Positions 1 through 10,030 of a DNA stretch of 64,000 bases are shown in pieces. The DNA lies in NCBI RefSeq assembly GCF_003259315.1, contig NZ_QLLT01000005.1, forward strand, positions 62,001 through 126,000. Reading direction: 5' to 3'. Origin of the DNA: Kitasatospora sp. SolWspMP-SS2h (GTDB lineage Bacteria > Actinomycetota > Actinomycetes > Streptomycetales > Streptomycetaceae). A model generated the notes under the pieces. The model was not told the origin of the DNA. It did not search any database and saw nothing but the letters and a program-made list of their open reading frames with translations. The position numbers and the translations under genes were made by a program. Each line of letters opens with the position of its first letter. The stretch's first letter is position 1.

Positions 1-755
1 AGGACCCGCAGCAGCCCGCGCATCTCCTCCAGCGCCTCGCGGCTGGTCGTCCCGATCGAGGCGAGCGCCTCGCGCGCCGCCGCCGGGTCGGAGGCGAAGA
101 CGTACTGCGCCAGCCCCGCCTGCACCGACAGCGCCGACAGGTGGTGGGCGACCACGTCGTGCAACTCCCGGGCGATCCGCACCCGTTCCTCGACCACGGC
201 GTGCCGGGCCCGCAACTCCTGCTCCCGGCGCAGCCGTTCGGTCAGCTCCGCCAGCCGTGCGTTGTGCTCGCCCAGGCGGCGGAAGGCGGCCCCGAAGATC
301 CACACCGCCCCGATGCCGAGCACCGACTGCGCCACCGCCAGCACCGGCGACAGCTCGGCCGCCAGTCCGCTGACCACCCACGCGCCACCGGTCAGGACAC
401 TGGCCGCGGCGGCCTCCCCCGCCGGGCGGCGGGCCACCACCGTGTAGCAGGCCAGCAGCGGCGCCCACAGGTTCACCGACGGCTGGTACCCGGCCAGGGT
501 GTACGTCAGCAGGGCGCCGCAGGAGAGGGCGAGCACCGCCCGGGGCAGGCGGCGGCGCAGCGCCAGCGGCAGGTTGGCGGCGAGGCTCAGCCCGATCGCC
601 CACCCGTCGAAGGCGGGTCGGCCGTCCGCCCGGTACCGGGCCTCGTACGCCTGGAGGGAGTAGGCGACCGCGACGGCGGCCAGCACGACGGCGAGCAGCC
701 CGTCCACCACCGCGGGGTCCGCCCGGAGTTGCCGCGCCCGCGCACCGATCCGCAT
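1..755 (-). CDS. Sensor histidine kinase, HisKA_3 type (partial, C-terminal end missing)
   Basis: N-terminal ~251 residues of a two-component sensor kinase; the gene runs off the window at base 1, so the ATPase domain and any response regulator are not seen. After a short basic start, several hydrophobic segments (about residues 15-150) form a membrane domain, followed by a coiled region rich in R, E and L. The phosphoacceptor motif E-R-x-R-I-A-R-E-L-H-D-x-V-A-H then appears; its His is the expected phosphorylation site of the HisKA_3 (NarL/DesK-like) class. ATG at 755-753 is chosen because a TACGCT hexamer (762-767, minus strand) ends 6 nt before it, which suggests a leaderless transcript. 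It diverges from the HipA-like gene. The signal sensed is unknown. Confidence 0.9.
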   Translation of the reverse strand, partial: MRIGARARQLRADPAVVDGLLAVVLAAVAVAYSLQAYEARYRADGRPAFDGWAIGLSLAANLPLALRRRLPRAVLALSCGALLTYTLAGYQPSVNLWAPLLACYTVVARRPAGEAAAASVLTGGAWVVSGLAAELSPVLAVAQSVLGIGAVWIFGAAFRRLGEHNARLAELTERLRREQELRARHAVVEERVRIARELHDVVAHHLSALSVQAGLAQYVFASDPAAAREALASIGTTSREALEEMRGLLRV

Positions 756-896
756 TCCGGCAGCGTAGGGGCGCGGCCCCGCGCGGGCGTCAGTCCCAGG
801 GTTGACCCTCGGGCCCGGGCCGGCCGGTGCGGCGGGAGGGCGTGCCGGGCGGCGCGACGGGGCGGAGGCCGCCTGCCGCGGTACTAGGCTGGGCGG

Positions 897-1799
897 ATGC
901 TCGATGAGGTGAAGGCGCTGCGCTACGTCGACCCGCTGCGGGCGGGCGGGTCGGTGCCCGGGGTGGTGGAGGCCGACGACCTGGGGACGTACGTGGTGAA
1001 GTTCACCGGGGCGGCGCAGGGCGTGAAGGCCCTGGTGGCCGAGGTGATCGTGGGCGAGCTGGCCCGGCGGCTGGGGCTGCGGGTGCCGCCGCTGGTGCTG
1101 GTGGACTTCGACCCGGCGGTCGCCGCCGACGAGCCGGACCAGGAGATCCAGGACCTGCTGCGGGCCAGCGCCGGACGGAACCTGGGCATGGACCTGCTGC
1201 CGGGCGCGCGGGACTTCCGGCCGGGGATGGTCGAGGTGTCCCCCGCCGAGGCGGGCCGGGTGGTCTGGCTGGACGCGCTGACCGGGAACGTCGACCGCAG
1301 CGTGCACAACCCCAACCTGATGGTGTGGCACGGGCGGCTGTGGCTGATCGACAACGGCGCGGGCCTGGTCTTCCACCACCGCTGGGCGTCCGCGCCCGCC
1401 GCGGTGCACCGGCGCTACGACCTGAGCGGCCACGCGCTGGGCGGCTACGGCCCGGACCTGGCCGCCGCCGACGCCGCGCTCGCCCCGCTGGTGACGCCGG
1501 GACTGCTGCGCGAGGTCGCCGCGCTGGTGCCGGACGCCTGGCTGGCCGACGAGCCGGGCTTCGACTCGCCGGCCGCGGTGCGGGAGGCGTACGTGGCGCA
1601 CCTGGCCGCCCGGGTGGCGCACTCGGCGGCCTGGCTGCCGGAGGGCTTCGCGACGCCCGAGCAGATCCGGGCCGCCGAGGAGCGGGCCGCCGCCGCGCGG
1701 CTGGCGGCCCGTCCGGCCTGGCTCAAGCAGGTGCCGAACCGGGCCGGTCTGGCCCCGGTGGAGCCGGACTGGTCCCGGCACGTCGGCGACGGCGGGTGA
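897..1799 (+). CDS. HipA-like kinase domain protein
   Basis: 300-residue cytoplasmic protein resembling the stand-alone HipA-family kinases of actinobacteria. The centre carries a kinase-like catalytic segment, L-D-A-L-x-G-N-V-D-R followed by N-P-N, then I-D-N-G-A-G-L, which would supply the metal-binding Asp. The N-terminal half has a Lys-containing strand (Y-V-V-K-F) suited to ATP binding. No HipB-like antitoxin lies beside it, and the small DUF3037 partner often found next to such genes is not visible, so a toxin role is not supported. A TAGGCT hexamer at 885-890 ends 6 nt before ATG 897, so the message is probably leaderless. The substrate is unknown. Confidence 0.75.
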   Translation: MLDEVKALRYVDPLRAGGSVPGVVEADDLGTYVVKFTGAAQGVKALVAEVIVGELARRLGLRVPPLVLVDFDPAVAADEPDQEIQDLLRASAGRNLGMDLLPGARDFRPGMVEVSPAEAGRVVWLDALTGNVDRSVHNPNLMVWHGRLWLIDNGAGLVFHHRWASAPAAVHRRYDLSGHALGGYGPDLAAADAALAPLVTPGLLREVAALVPDAWLADEPGFDSPAAVREAYVAHLAARVAHSAAWLPEGFATPEQIRAAEERAAAARLAARPAWLKQVPNRAGLAPVEPDWSRHVGDGG

Positions 1800-1833
1800 C
1801 CCGCCGCCGGGCGGCCGGTGTCCCGGCGCGGCG

Positions 1834-3315
<1,482 letters not shown>

Positions 3316-3383
3316 AGGGGTTGACCCTCCCGAGTGTCGGCGGCGCGGTCGTGGGTGTTCGACGGCGTCCGAATGGCCGGGAG

Positions 3384-3411
3384 ACTATTCAGCACATATG
3401 ACGTAAATCAA
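3384..3411 (-). promoter_or_regulatory. Candidate promoter of the S8 peptidase gene
   Basis: On the minus strand TTGATT (3411-3406) and AATAGT (3389-3384) are separated by 16 nt in a patch unusually AT-rich for this genome. It lies about 70 nt upstream of the peptidase start. Assigned from sequence alone. Confidence 0.5.
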
Positions 3412-3440
3412 GAGGGGGTCGAGCAATCTCCCCGGAACGG

Positions 3441-3480
3441 GCGAGTGCCCGGTCCGCTGTCGGTCGGACCGGGCACTCGC
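3441..3480 (-). terminator. Hairpin terminator after the GH48 gene
   Basis: A perfect 16-bp inverted repeat (3441-3456 with 3465-3480) with an 8-nt loop lies 49 nt past the GH48 stop and upstream of the peptidase promoter. It should isolate the two minus-strand genes. Confidence 0.8.
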
Positions 3481-3528
3481 GCTCGGGTGACGCCCCGTCA
3501 GCCGGCGGGCCGTCGTGGTGACGGCCCG

Positions 3529-6447
3529 TCAGCCGCCGAACAGCTCGCCGTAGGTCGCCATCGCCGTGGCGATGTCGGCCTGCGCCCAGAACCGGTGGTA
3601 CGTGAAGGTCGGCGCGGCGCCGCCGTTCAGGTACGTCTGGACCTTGGCGAACGACGGGTCGTTCCGGTAGAAGGACCGGATCGACAGGAAGGTGGAGGCG
3701 CTGTTGACCGGGTCCCCGTTGGGCATGGTGCCGGTCCAGCCGCTCGGCACCGAGAGCGGCTCGTTGAAGCGGCTGTAGTCGGTGCGGGTCTCCGGCACCG
3801 AGACGCCCAGCGCGTCCTGGTTGTTGGCCCACATGCCGTCGAGCAGCTTCTGCGCGGCGCCCTTGGCCGCCGCGTTGCCGGACTTGGCCGCGTAGTAGGC
3901 CAGCAGCTTGGCGTAGGAGCCGGCCACCCCGACGTCGTTGGTGTAGTCGACCACGCTCACGTGCAGGCCGGTGTTGGCGCCCGGGGAGGCGGCGTTCCAG
4001 GTGTCCGGCTTGCCGCTCCAGGCCAGCGTGGACGGGATCTGGTAGCTGCCGTCCGCCTTGAAGGTGGTCTTGGACAGCGCCCAGGTCACCCACTTATCCA
4101 GGATCGCCTTGGCCTTCGGGTCGCCGCTGGAGTAGTAGTACTCGGCCATCCGCTCCAGGCCCCAGGCCTGGAAGCCGAACCACTGGTTGGAGGCCGGGTC
4201 GTGGTAGACCGGCGCCTCGTCGTAGAACATCCCGTAGAAGGTCGGGGTGCCGGCCGGCGGGGTGCCGTAGTCGCCCTCCCAGCTGTTGGTCGCGCCGCCC
4301 GCGATCGCGCCCTCGCTGGACTGCAGCCACTGGGTGAACTCGACCTGGCGGCCCATCGAGGTGGTCCAGTCGGACTTGCCGGTGGCCGACTTGGGGGCCA
4401 TCGCCGGGTCGTTGACCAGCGCGTACGCGGCCATCGGGTTCTGGTAGCCGCCGTGCGCCGCGCTGTCGCCGATCCGCCAGGACCAGCCGGCCGAGGTGTC
4501 GGTGGCACCGCCCCAGGCGTAGTACCAGGAGAGCAGGTAGTGCTCGGAGCTCTTGCCGCTGCCGGCCGCGCAGCTGTTCGGGCCGACGCAGTTGCCGATC
4601 TGCTTGAAGTACTTGTCGAAGAACGAGTACCGCAGGTAGTCGCCCATCTTGCCGGCCTTGGCCACCGTGGTGGCCACCTTCGCGCCGTTGCCCTGCGCCT
4701 TGGCCCAGGTGTCGGCCCAGTACGCAGCCTGGACGGCGCGCGCGTCGGCGTCCGGCGCGTCGGTGTACTTCCACTGCTTGGCGTAGGAGTTGTCCTTGAC
4801 GAACAGGTCCAGGTACCCGTTCTTGCCGCCGTACCTGAAGTTGTCGCAGGTGGGCTGCGGGATCGTCTCCCACACCGACTCCTGCGCGCCGCGCTGGTAG
4901 GTGTTGATGAACGACGGGCCGGTGTCGCTCGGACCGGCCTCGCACTTGCCGGGCGCGTTGCCGTAGCCGTAGACGTTGTCCACGTCCTGCAGCCAGTGCA
5001 TGCCGTAGATGTCGTCGGTGCCGTAGGCGCTCTTCAACTCGCCGGCGATCGGGTCGGCGCCCGCGGTGACCGAGGTGTCCAGCGCGGCCGGGTAGTCGCT
5101 CGGCAGCGGGCGCTCGGGCGCGTACGTGGCCGGCTTGGACGCGTTGTAGAACGCGTTGGTCGGCTGGTCGGCGTGGCCCGGGATCATGTACGTCTCCATG
5201 AGCGTCCACGCCGCGTTGAACTTCGACCAGTCCTGGGTGACCCGCCCGTACTGGGCCTCCAGCCAGAGCAGGTACGAGTACGCCTCCGAGGTGGTCTCGT
5301 GGCCCTGGTCGGGGGCCTCGACCAGCAGGGTCTCCACCGAGTGGTAGGGGATGCCCTCGGGCGAGAAGTAGCCGTTCGCCGGGTCCTTGATCTTGTTGTA
5401 GAGCTGGAGGAACCGGTCGTTGTACACGCCCGAGGCGGCGGCCAGCTCGGTCACCGTGACCGCCGAGGAGGTGTAGCCGGTCGCGGTGGAGGTGAAGGTC
5501 GCCGAGCCGGTGGAGGAGGCGTCGGCGGTGAGCGTGACGGTCTGCGCCGTCGACCAGTCGGCCGGGGTGAAGGTCAGCGTCGCGCCGGAGCTGACGGACA
5601 GTCCGGTGTTGCCCGAGGTCCGGGTGGTGGTGACGGTGACGTTGGCGCTCGGCCGGCTGCTGAGCTTGACCGCGAAGCCGCCGGTCTTGCCCTGGTTGAC
5701 CGAGAGGGTCAGCGGGGTGGCGGTGATCGCCGGGCCGGCCGCCACCGTGATGCCCGCCGGGGTCGACTCGCCGCTCGCGCCCAGGCTGTCGTACGCCTTG
5801 GCGTAGATCGAGTGGCTGCCGCTCGCCGCGCCCGTCCAGCTGTAGGTGTACGGGGCGCTGGTGGCGGTGCCGACCAGCGTGGTGTTGTCGTAGAACTCGA
5901 CCTTGCTGATGCTCGCGCCGTCCGCCGCCGAGGCCGTCGCCGCGAGCGGGACGGCCGCCCCCGCCTGGTAGGTGGCGCCGGGGGCGGGGCTGGTCAGGGT
6001 GGTGGTCGGGGCCGCGTGGGCGCCGGTGCAGCTGGTGCCGTTGACCGCGAAGGCGGTCGGGGCCGCGTTGGTGCCGCTGTAGGAGAAGTTGGCGCCCGCG
6101 GTGGCCGAGCCGCCCGCCGGGATGGTGGCCGCCCAGGCCGGGGCGGCGACGGTGACGTTCTTGCCGGACTGGCTCCAGGTGCCGTTCCAGCCGGAGCCCG
6201 AGAGGGTCTGGTTGCCGGTGTAGGCGTAGGTGAGCGTCCAGCCGTTGAGCGCGGCGGCGCCCCTGTTGTTGATCGCCACGTTGGCGGTGAAGCCGCTGCC
6301 CCAGTCGTTCGTCGTGTAGTCGACGGAGCACTGGACGGCGGCGGCGGAGGCCGGGACGGCGACCGCGGTCGACAGGCCGGCGGCGAGCAGCGTGAGGGCG
6401 GCGGTGAGCGCCGGGACCCGGTTGCGGGGGGTGCGGGGTGGAGGCAT
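3529..6447 (-). CDS. Secreted GH48 reducing-end cellobiohydrolase with CBM2
   Basis: 972-residue extracellular exo-cellulase. Order: signal peptide (about 1-37, cleavage near A-S-A-A-A), family 2 cellulose-binding module (about 38-140, aromatic residues W49, W70, W87, W91 and terminal Cys40/Cys140), a bacterial Ig-like domain (about 146-236), a second beta-rich linker domain (about 240-335), and the GH48 catalytic domain (about 340-972). The catalytic domain carries the family signature G-H-E-T-T-S-E-A-Y (382-390), which contains the general-acid Glu; GH48 enzymes are inverting processive enzymes releasing cellobiose from reducing ends. ATG 6447 is chosen over an in-frame start 30 codons upstream because it has a GGAG RBS and starts a proper signal peptide. 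Divergent from a GH5 cellulase under shared CebR-type control. Confidence 0.95.
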   Translation of the reverse strand: MPPPRTPRNRVPALTAALTLLAAGLSTAVAVPASAAAVQCSVDYTTNDWGSGFTANVAINNRGAAALNGWTLTYAYTGNQTLSGSGWNGTWSQSGKNVTVAAPAWAATIPAGGSATAGANFSYSGTNAAPTAFAVNGTSCTGAHAAPTTTLTSPAPGATYQAGAAVPLAATASAADGASISKVEFYDNTTLVGTATSAPYTYSWTGAASGSHSIYAKAYDSLGASGESTPAGITVAAGPAITATPLTLSVNQGKTGGFAVKLSSRPSANVTVTTTRTSGNTGLSVSSGATLTFTPADWSTAQTVTLTADASSTGSATFTSTATGYTSSAVTVTELAAASGVYNDRFLQLYNKIKDPANGYFSPEGIPYHSVETLLVEAPDQGHETTSEAYSYLLWLEAQYGRVTQDWSKFNAAWTLMETYMIPGHADQPTNAFYNASKPATYAPERPLPSDYPAALDTSVTAGADPIAGELKSAYGTDDIYGMHWLQDVDNVYGYGNAPGKCEAGPSDTGPSFINTYQRGAQESVWETIPQPTCDNFRYGGKNGYLDLFVKDNSYAKQWKYTDAPDADARAVQAAYWADTWAKAQGNGAKVATTVAKAGKMGDYLRYSFFDKYFKQIGNCVGPNSCAAGSGKSSEHYLLSWYYAWGGATDTSAGWSWRIGDSAAHGGYQNPMAAYALVNDPAMAPKSATGKSDWTTSMGRQVEFTQWLQSSEGAIAGGATNSWEGDYGTPPAGTPTFYGMFYDEAPVYHDPASNQWFGFQAWGLERMAEYYYSSGDPKAKAILDKWVTWALSKTTFKADGSYQIPSTLAWSGKPDTWNAASPGANTGLHVSVVDYTNDVGVAGSYAKLLAYYAAKSGNAAAKGAAQKLLDGMWANNQDALGVSVPETRTDYSRFNEPLSVPSGWTGTMPNGDPVNSASTFLSIRSFYRNDPSFAKVQTYLNGGAAPTFTYHRFWAQADIATAMATYGELFGG
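6133..6224 (-). repeat. CBM2-coding repeat, copy A (in GH48 gene)
   Basis: 92-bp segment of the GH48 CBM2 that, reverse-complemented, matches 6888-6979 in the GH5 gene with a single mismatch when aligned by eye. It forms a long inverted repeat around the shared promoter. Confidence 0.85.
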
Positions 6448-6522
6448 GACGGCTCCTCGGAGGGGGTGGGTGGGGGAGTCCGAAGACGGTCGTCCGCAGG
6501 GCGGATCCGCCGGGCCATTCTG

Positions 6523-6565
6523 TGGGAGCGCTCCCAAATATCGGGAGGGCCATCCGCACTGTCAA
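6523..6565 (-). promoter_or_regulatory. GH48 promoter with CebR/CelR-type operator
   Basis: Minus-strand TTGACA (6565-6560) and GATATT (6542-6537) are spaced exactly 17 nt. Immediately downstream lies the perfect 14-bp palindrome TGGGAGCGCTCCCA (6523-6536), covering the expected transcription start. This is the known operator of the LacI-family cellobiose sensor CebR (Streptomyces) / CelR (Thermobifida). Its position predicts repression relieved by cello-oligosaccharides. Confidence 0.85.
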
Positions 6566-6589
6566 GAGAGTGAGCGCAGCCGGAACGTG

Positions 6590-6646
6590 TTGGCAACTCC
6601 CTTGCCCCTGGCTATGGTTCGGGGCGGGCCTGTGGGAGCGCGCCCA
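6590..6646 (+). promoter_or_regulatory. GH5 promoter with CebR/CelR-type operator
   Basis: TTGGCA (6590-6595) and TATGGT (6613-6618) are separated by 17 nt. The near-palindrome TGGGAGCGCGCCCA (6633-6646) differs by one base from the perfect operator facing the GH48 gene and sits in the start of the transcript, so the pair should respond together to cellobiose. Confidence 0.8.
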
Positions 6647-6673
6647 TTTTTCCCCTCCTCCGAGGAGTCGGAC

Positions 6674-8236
6674 ATGACCGTCCGCACCACCACCACGGCG
6701 CTGGTCGCGGCGCTGGCCGCGACCGCTGCGGCCACCCTCGCCCTCACCGGCGCCGGCCCGGCGGCCGCCGCCGGCGTCCGGTGCTCCGTCGACTACACGA
6801 CGAACGACTGGGGCAGCGGCTTCACCGCGAACGTGAAACTTACCAACGCCGGCACCGCCCCGATCGACAACTGGAGCGTCGGCTACTCCTACACCGGCAA
6901 CCAGACCCTCTCCGGCTCCGGCTGGAACGGCACCTGGAGCCAGTCCGGCAAGAACGTCACCGTCGCCGCCCCGGCCTGGGCGACCACCCTCGCGGTCGGC
7001 GGCTCGATCAGCGCGGGCGCCAACTTCTCCTACAGCGGCACCAACGCGGCCCCGACCTCGTTCACCGTCAACGGCGTGGCCTGCGGCGGGGCGGCGAGCC
7101 CGTCGCCGTCGCCGTCGCCGTCGCCGTCCGCTTCGGCGTCCCCCTCCCCCTCGCCGTCGCCGTCCCCCTCGTCGTCGCCCTCGTCGTCGCCGTCGCCGTC
7201 GGGGAGCACCGGCACCGGTGGCGGCAAGGCCCCGGCGCTGCGCGTCTCCGGCAACCGGCTGGTGGACGCCAACGGCGCGCAGGTGGTGCTGCGCGGCGTG
7301 AACCGCTCCGGCATGGAGTTCATGTGCGTCCAGGGCTACGGCTTCGCCGACGGCCCGGTGGACGCGGCCTCGATCGCCGCGATCAAGAGCTGGAAGGCCA
7401 ACGCCGTCCGCGTCCCGGTCAACGAGGACTGCTGGAACGGCTACGCCAACGTCAAGCCGGAGTACGCGGGTGAGAACTACCGCACCGCGGTGAAGAACTT
7501 CGTCTCCGCGCTGCGGGACGCCGGACTCACCCCGATCATCGACCTGCACTGGACCCAGGGCCTCTACACCGGCAACTCCTCGGGCTGCTCGGACACCAAC
7601 TCGACCTGCCAGAAGCCGATGCCGGGCGCGGGCGCGGCAACCTTCTGGTCCTCCGTCGCCGCCGCCTTCAAGAACGACCCGTCGGTGGTCTTCGACCTGT
7701 TCAACGAGCCCTACGCGGACCGCGCCGTCTCCGGCCTCGACCAGGCGTGGAACTGCTGGCGGGACGGCGGCAGCGCCTGCCCGGGCATCGGCTACCCGGT
7801 CAGCGGCATGCAGACCCTGGTGAACGCGGTCCGCACCGCGGGCGCGAACAACGTCATCCTGCTCGGCGGCCTGGCCTACTCCAACGACCTCGGCCAGTGG
7901 CTGGCCCACAAGCCGACCGACCCGGCGGGCAACCTGGCTGCGGCCTGGCACGTGTACAACTTCAACTCCTGCTCCAACCAGTCCTGCTGGAACTCGACCG
8001 TGGCGCCGCTGGCCGCGCAGGTCCCGGTGGTGATCGGCGAGATCGGCGAGAACGACTGCGCCCACGCCTTCATCGACCAGGTGATGTCCTGGGCCGACGC
8101 CGCCAAGGTCTCCTACCTGGGCTGGACCTGGAACACCTGGGACTGCGGCCAGGGCCCGTCGCTGATCTCCGGCTTCGACGGCACCCCGACCGCGTTCGGC
8201 CAGGGCCTCAAGAACCACCTGGCCGCCGTGAACTGA
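6674..8236 (+). CDS. Secreted GH5 endoglucanase with N-terminal CBM2
   Basis: 520-residue extracellular cellulase. Order: signal peptide (1-33), CBM2 (about 34-138; Cys37/Cys137, W46, W67, W84, W88), a Pro-Ser linker (141-178, repeated PS pairs), and a GH5 catalytic domain (about 186-520). The general acid is E345 in L-F-N-E-P and the nucleophile is E456 in V-V-I-G-E-I-G-E; the W-N-T-W motif near 486 is also typical. GH5 enzymes cleave internal beta-1,4 bonds with retention, which complements the processive GH48 enzyme encoded divergently. ATG 6674 has a GAGGAG RBS and begins the signal peptide. The CBM2 coding segment is almost identical to that of the neighbouring gene. Confidence 0.95.
   Translation: MTVRTTTTALVAALAATAAATLALTGAGPAAAAGVRCSVDYTTNDWGSGFTANVKLTNAGTAPIDNWSVGYSYTGNQTLSGSGWNGTWSQSGKNVTVAAPAWATTLAVGGSISAGANFSYSGTNAAPTSFTVNGVACGGAASPSPSPSPSPSASASPSPSPSPSPSSSPSSSPSPSGSTGTGGGKAPALRVSGNRLVDANGAQVVLRGVNRSGMEFMCVQGYGFADGPVDAASIAAIKSWKANAVRVPVNEDCWNGYANVKPEYAGENYRTAVKNFVSALRDAGLTPIIDLHWTQGLYTGNSSGCSDTNSTCQKPMPGAGAATFWSSVAAAFKNDPSVVFDLFNEPYADRAVSGLDQAWNCWRDGGSACPGIGYPVSGMQTLVNAVRTAGANNVILLGGLAYSNDLGQWLAHKPTDPAGNLAAAWHVYNFNSCSNQSCWNSTVAPLAAQVPVVIGEIGENDCAHAFIDQVMSWADAAKVSYLGWTWNTWDCGQGPSLISGFDGTPTAFGQGLKNHLAAVN
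6888..6979 (+). repeat. CBM2-coding repeat, copy B (in GH5 gene)
   Basis: Partner of the inverted repeat at 6133-6224. It encodes the stretch from the Y-T-G-N-Q-T-L motif to the A-P-A-W motif of the binding module. Confidence 0.85.
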
Positions 8237-8254
8237 CCCCGACCCGATCCCGCG

Positions 8255-8281
8255 CGGCCGCCCGGCTCCCCCGGGCGGCCG
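8255..8281 (+). terminator. Hairpin terminator after the GH5 gene
   Basis: An 11-bp perfect stem (8255-8265 with 8271-8281) with a 5-nt loop, 19 nt after the GH5 stop codon. Confidence 0.7.
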
Positions 8282-8482
8282 TGCCGTTCCGGGGAAGCGC
8301 CTCCCGGCGGGTCGGCCCCGGGGCGGGACGACCGGGATGCCGGAAAGGGGCGGTCGACGGGTTCGGGCCCGCCGGCGGCAGGACCACGAGGAGGGGCGCG
8401 GCCCCGGGACCGGCGGCGCCGCCCGGCCGGCGCTCCTCCCGCGCGGGGCGGCGGTTCGAACGCTCGACCTCCCTCGCGGGGA

Positions 8483-9793
8483 TCAGTAGCGGTAGCGGAC
8501 GGCTTCGACGATCTCCTCGGGGGTGCGGTCGGCGAAGCGGGCGATCTCGGCCTCCCGGACGTCGATGACGGCCTGCCAGAGCTGCTCGCCCATGGCGGCC
8601 CGCAGCACCGGCGAGGCACGCAGTGCGGCGACGGCGTGGCCGAGTGTGGCGGGGAGGCGTTCGGCGGTGCCGCCGGGGTCGCCGGTGGTCTCGGGGGGCA
8701 GCCGGAGGGCGGCGTCGAGGCCGGCCAGGCCGGCGGCCAGGACGCCGCCGACGGCGAGGTAGGGGTTGGCGGCGGCGTCGAAGCACTTGATCTCGGCGTT
8801 GGCCTGCTCGGGGGCGGAGCCGGTGATCAGGCGGAGCGCGGCCTCCCGGTTCTCCAGGCCCCAGCAGCGGTGCGGGCCGGACCAGCGGCCGGGGACCAGG
8901 CGCAGGTAGCTGGCGACGGACGGGGCGCCGAGGGCGAGCAGGGCGGGCAGTTCGGCGAGCACCCCGGCCAGGAACGCCTCGGCCTCCCGGGTGAGCCCGT
9001 GCGGGCCGGTGCCGCCGTGGCCGAGGTTGCGGCCGTCGCGCCACAGGCTGAGGTGCAGGTGGCCGCCGTTGCCGACGCCGTCGGGGGCGGTGACGGGGGC
9101 GAAGCTGGCGCGCAGGCCGTGCCGGAGCGAGACGGCCTGCACGGTGTGCCGGACCAGCAGGGCGGTGTCGGCGGCCTCGACCGGGCCCTCCGGGGCGACG
9201 GACAGCTCGTACTGGCCCTCGGTGTACTCGGGGTGCAGCTGGAGGACGGTCATCCGCTGTTCGCGCAGGGCGCGCAGCAGGTCGCGCAGGTAGTCGCTGT
9301 TGCCGATCAGGCGGCGCATGCCGTACGCGGGCCCGGGCTCGCCGCCGTCGACGATCCACTCGACCTCGATGCCGGCCCGGACGGTCAGGCCGTGTGCGGC
9401 GAGCGCCCCGGCGGCGCGGCGGGCGAACTGCCGCTGGCAGCCGGGGTGCGGTTCGCCCTGCTGGGTGCGCCGGTCGCCGGGGGCCCAGGCCCAGCCGGGC
9501 TGGGCGGCGAGGCGGTGCAGCGCGGTGAGGTCGGGGACCAGGCGCAGGTCGCCGACGGGGCCGCCGGAGGGGGCGAGCGAGTCGTCGACCAGGAAGGCGT
9601 CGAAGCAGGGTGCGGCGCCGACGCCCCAGCGGGCGGCGGACTCCAGCCCGCGGACCGGGACGGCCTTGACCCGGGTGACGCCCGCGTTGTCGACCCAGCC
9701 GACGACGACCCCGTCGACGCCCTCGGCCTCGATCCGGGTGGCGGCCGTCCGGGCCTCGGCGGCGTGGTCGGCGGGCGGCGCGGTGATCCTCAT
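8483..9793 (-). CDS. Glutamine synthetase-like gamma-glutamyl-amine ligase
   Basis: 436-residue cytoplasmic enzyme of the GS fold, with an N-terminal beta-grasp domain (about 1-100) and the catalytic barrel after it. Visible active-site segments are Y-E-L-S-V-A-P (metal Glu), N-G-G-H-L-H-L-S (catalytic His loop) and G-L-E-N-R-E-A (ATP-binding Arg region). It lacks the adenylylation-site Tyr context of true GlnA and is closer in style to streptomycete GlnA-like proteins that glutamylate polyamines or ethanolamine; the substrate here is inferred, not shown. ATG 9793 is preferred over an in-frame start 30 codons upstream because the domain starts there and a CAGGAT hexamer ends 6 nt before it. 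It diverges from a TetR gene. Confidence 0.85.
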   Translation of the reverse strand: MRITAPPADHAAEARTAATRIEAEGVDGVVVGWVDNAGVTRVKAVPVRGLESAARWGVGAAPCFDAFLVDDSLAPSGGPVGDLRLVPDLTALHRLAAQPGWAWAPGDRRTQQGEPHPGCQRQFARRAAGALAAHGLTVRAGIEVEWIVDGGEPGPAYGMRRLIGNSDYLRDLLRALREQRMTVLQLHPEYTEGQYELSVAPEGPVEAADTALLVRHTVQAVSLRHGLRASFAPVTAPDGVGNGGHLHLSLWRDGRNLGHGGTGPHGLTREAEAFLAGVLAELPALLALGAPSVASYLRLVPGRWSGPHRCWGLENREAALRLITGSAPEQANAEIKCFDAAANPYLAVGGVLAAGLAGLDAALRLPPETTGDPGGTAERLPATLGHAVAALRASPVLRAAMGEQLWQAVIDVREAEIARFADRTPEEIVEAVRYRY

Positions 9794-9913
9794 GGGCCTA
9801 TCCTGACCAGGGCTTTCCGGCCGATCGGGGGAACGCGCCGGGAGGTCACCCGTCCGTGGCCGCCGCAGTGTGACGCAGGCCACATCGGATGATGAAATTT
9901 CCGGGGACGGATT

Positions 9914-9947
9914 CCCCGTTTAGACATCTGTCCGCAACGAAACGGGG
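9914..9947. promoter_or_regulatory. Inverted repeat, candidate TetR operator
   Basis: CCCCGTTT (9914-9921) and AAACGGGG (9940-9947) form a perfect 8-bp inverted repeat with an 18-nt spacer, lying between the GS-like gene and the TetR gene. Autoregulatory TetR operators commonly sit in this position. Assigned by symmetry only. Confidence 0.4.
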
Positions 9948-10030
9948 AGATGATCCCCGCATCGGAGATCGCGCCGGAGTCCGCCCGAGGGGCGGTTCCC
10001 GGCCCCGCCGCCGCTCGAAGGGAGCGCACC

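Noticed and set aside
7081..7210. CRISPR-like or minisatellite repeats in the GH5 gene
   Set aside because: They are the codon repeats of the Pro-Ser linker of the cellulase, with no spacers and no neighbouring cas genes.
8440..8470. tRNA-like GGTTCGAAC T-loop
   Set aside because: No matching acceptor, D or anticodon stems could be drawn around it; it lies in the 3' flank of the GS-like gene.
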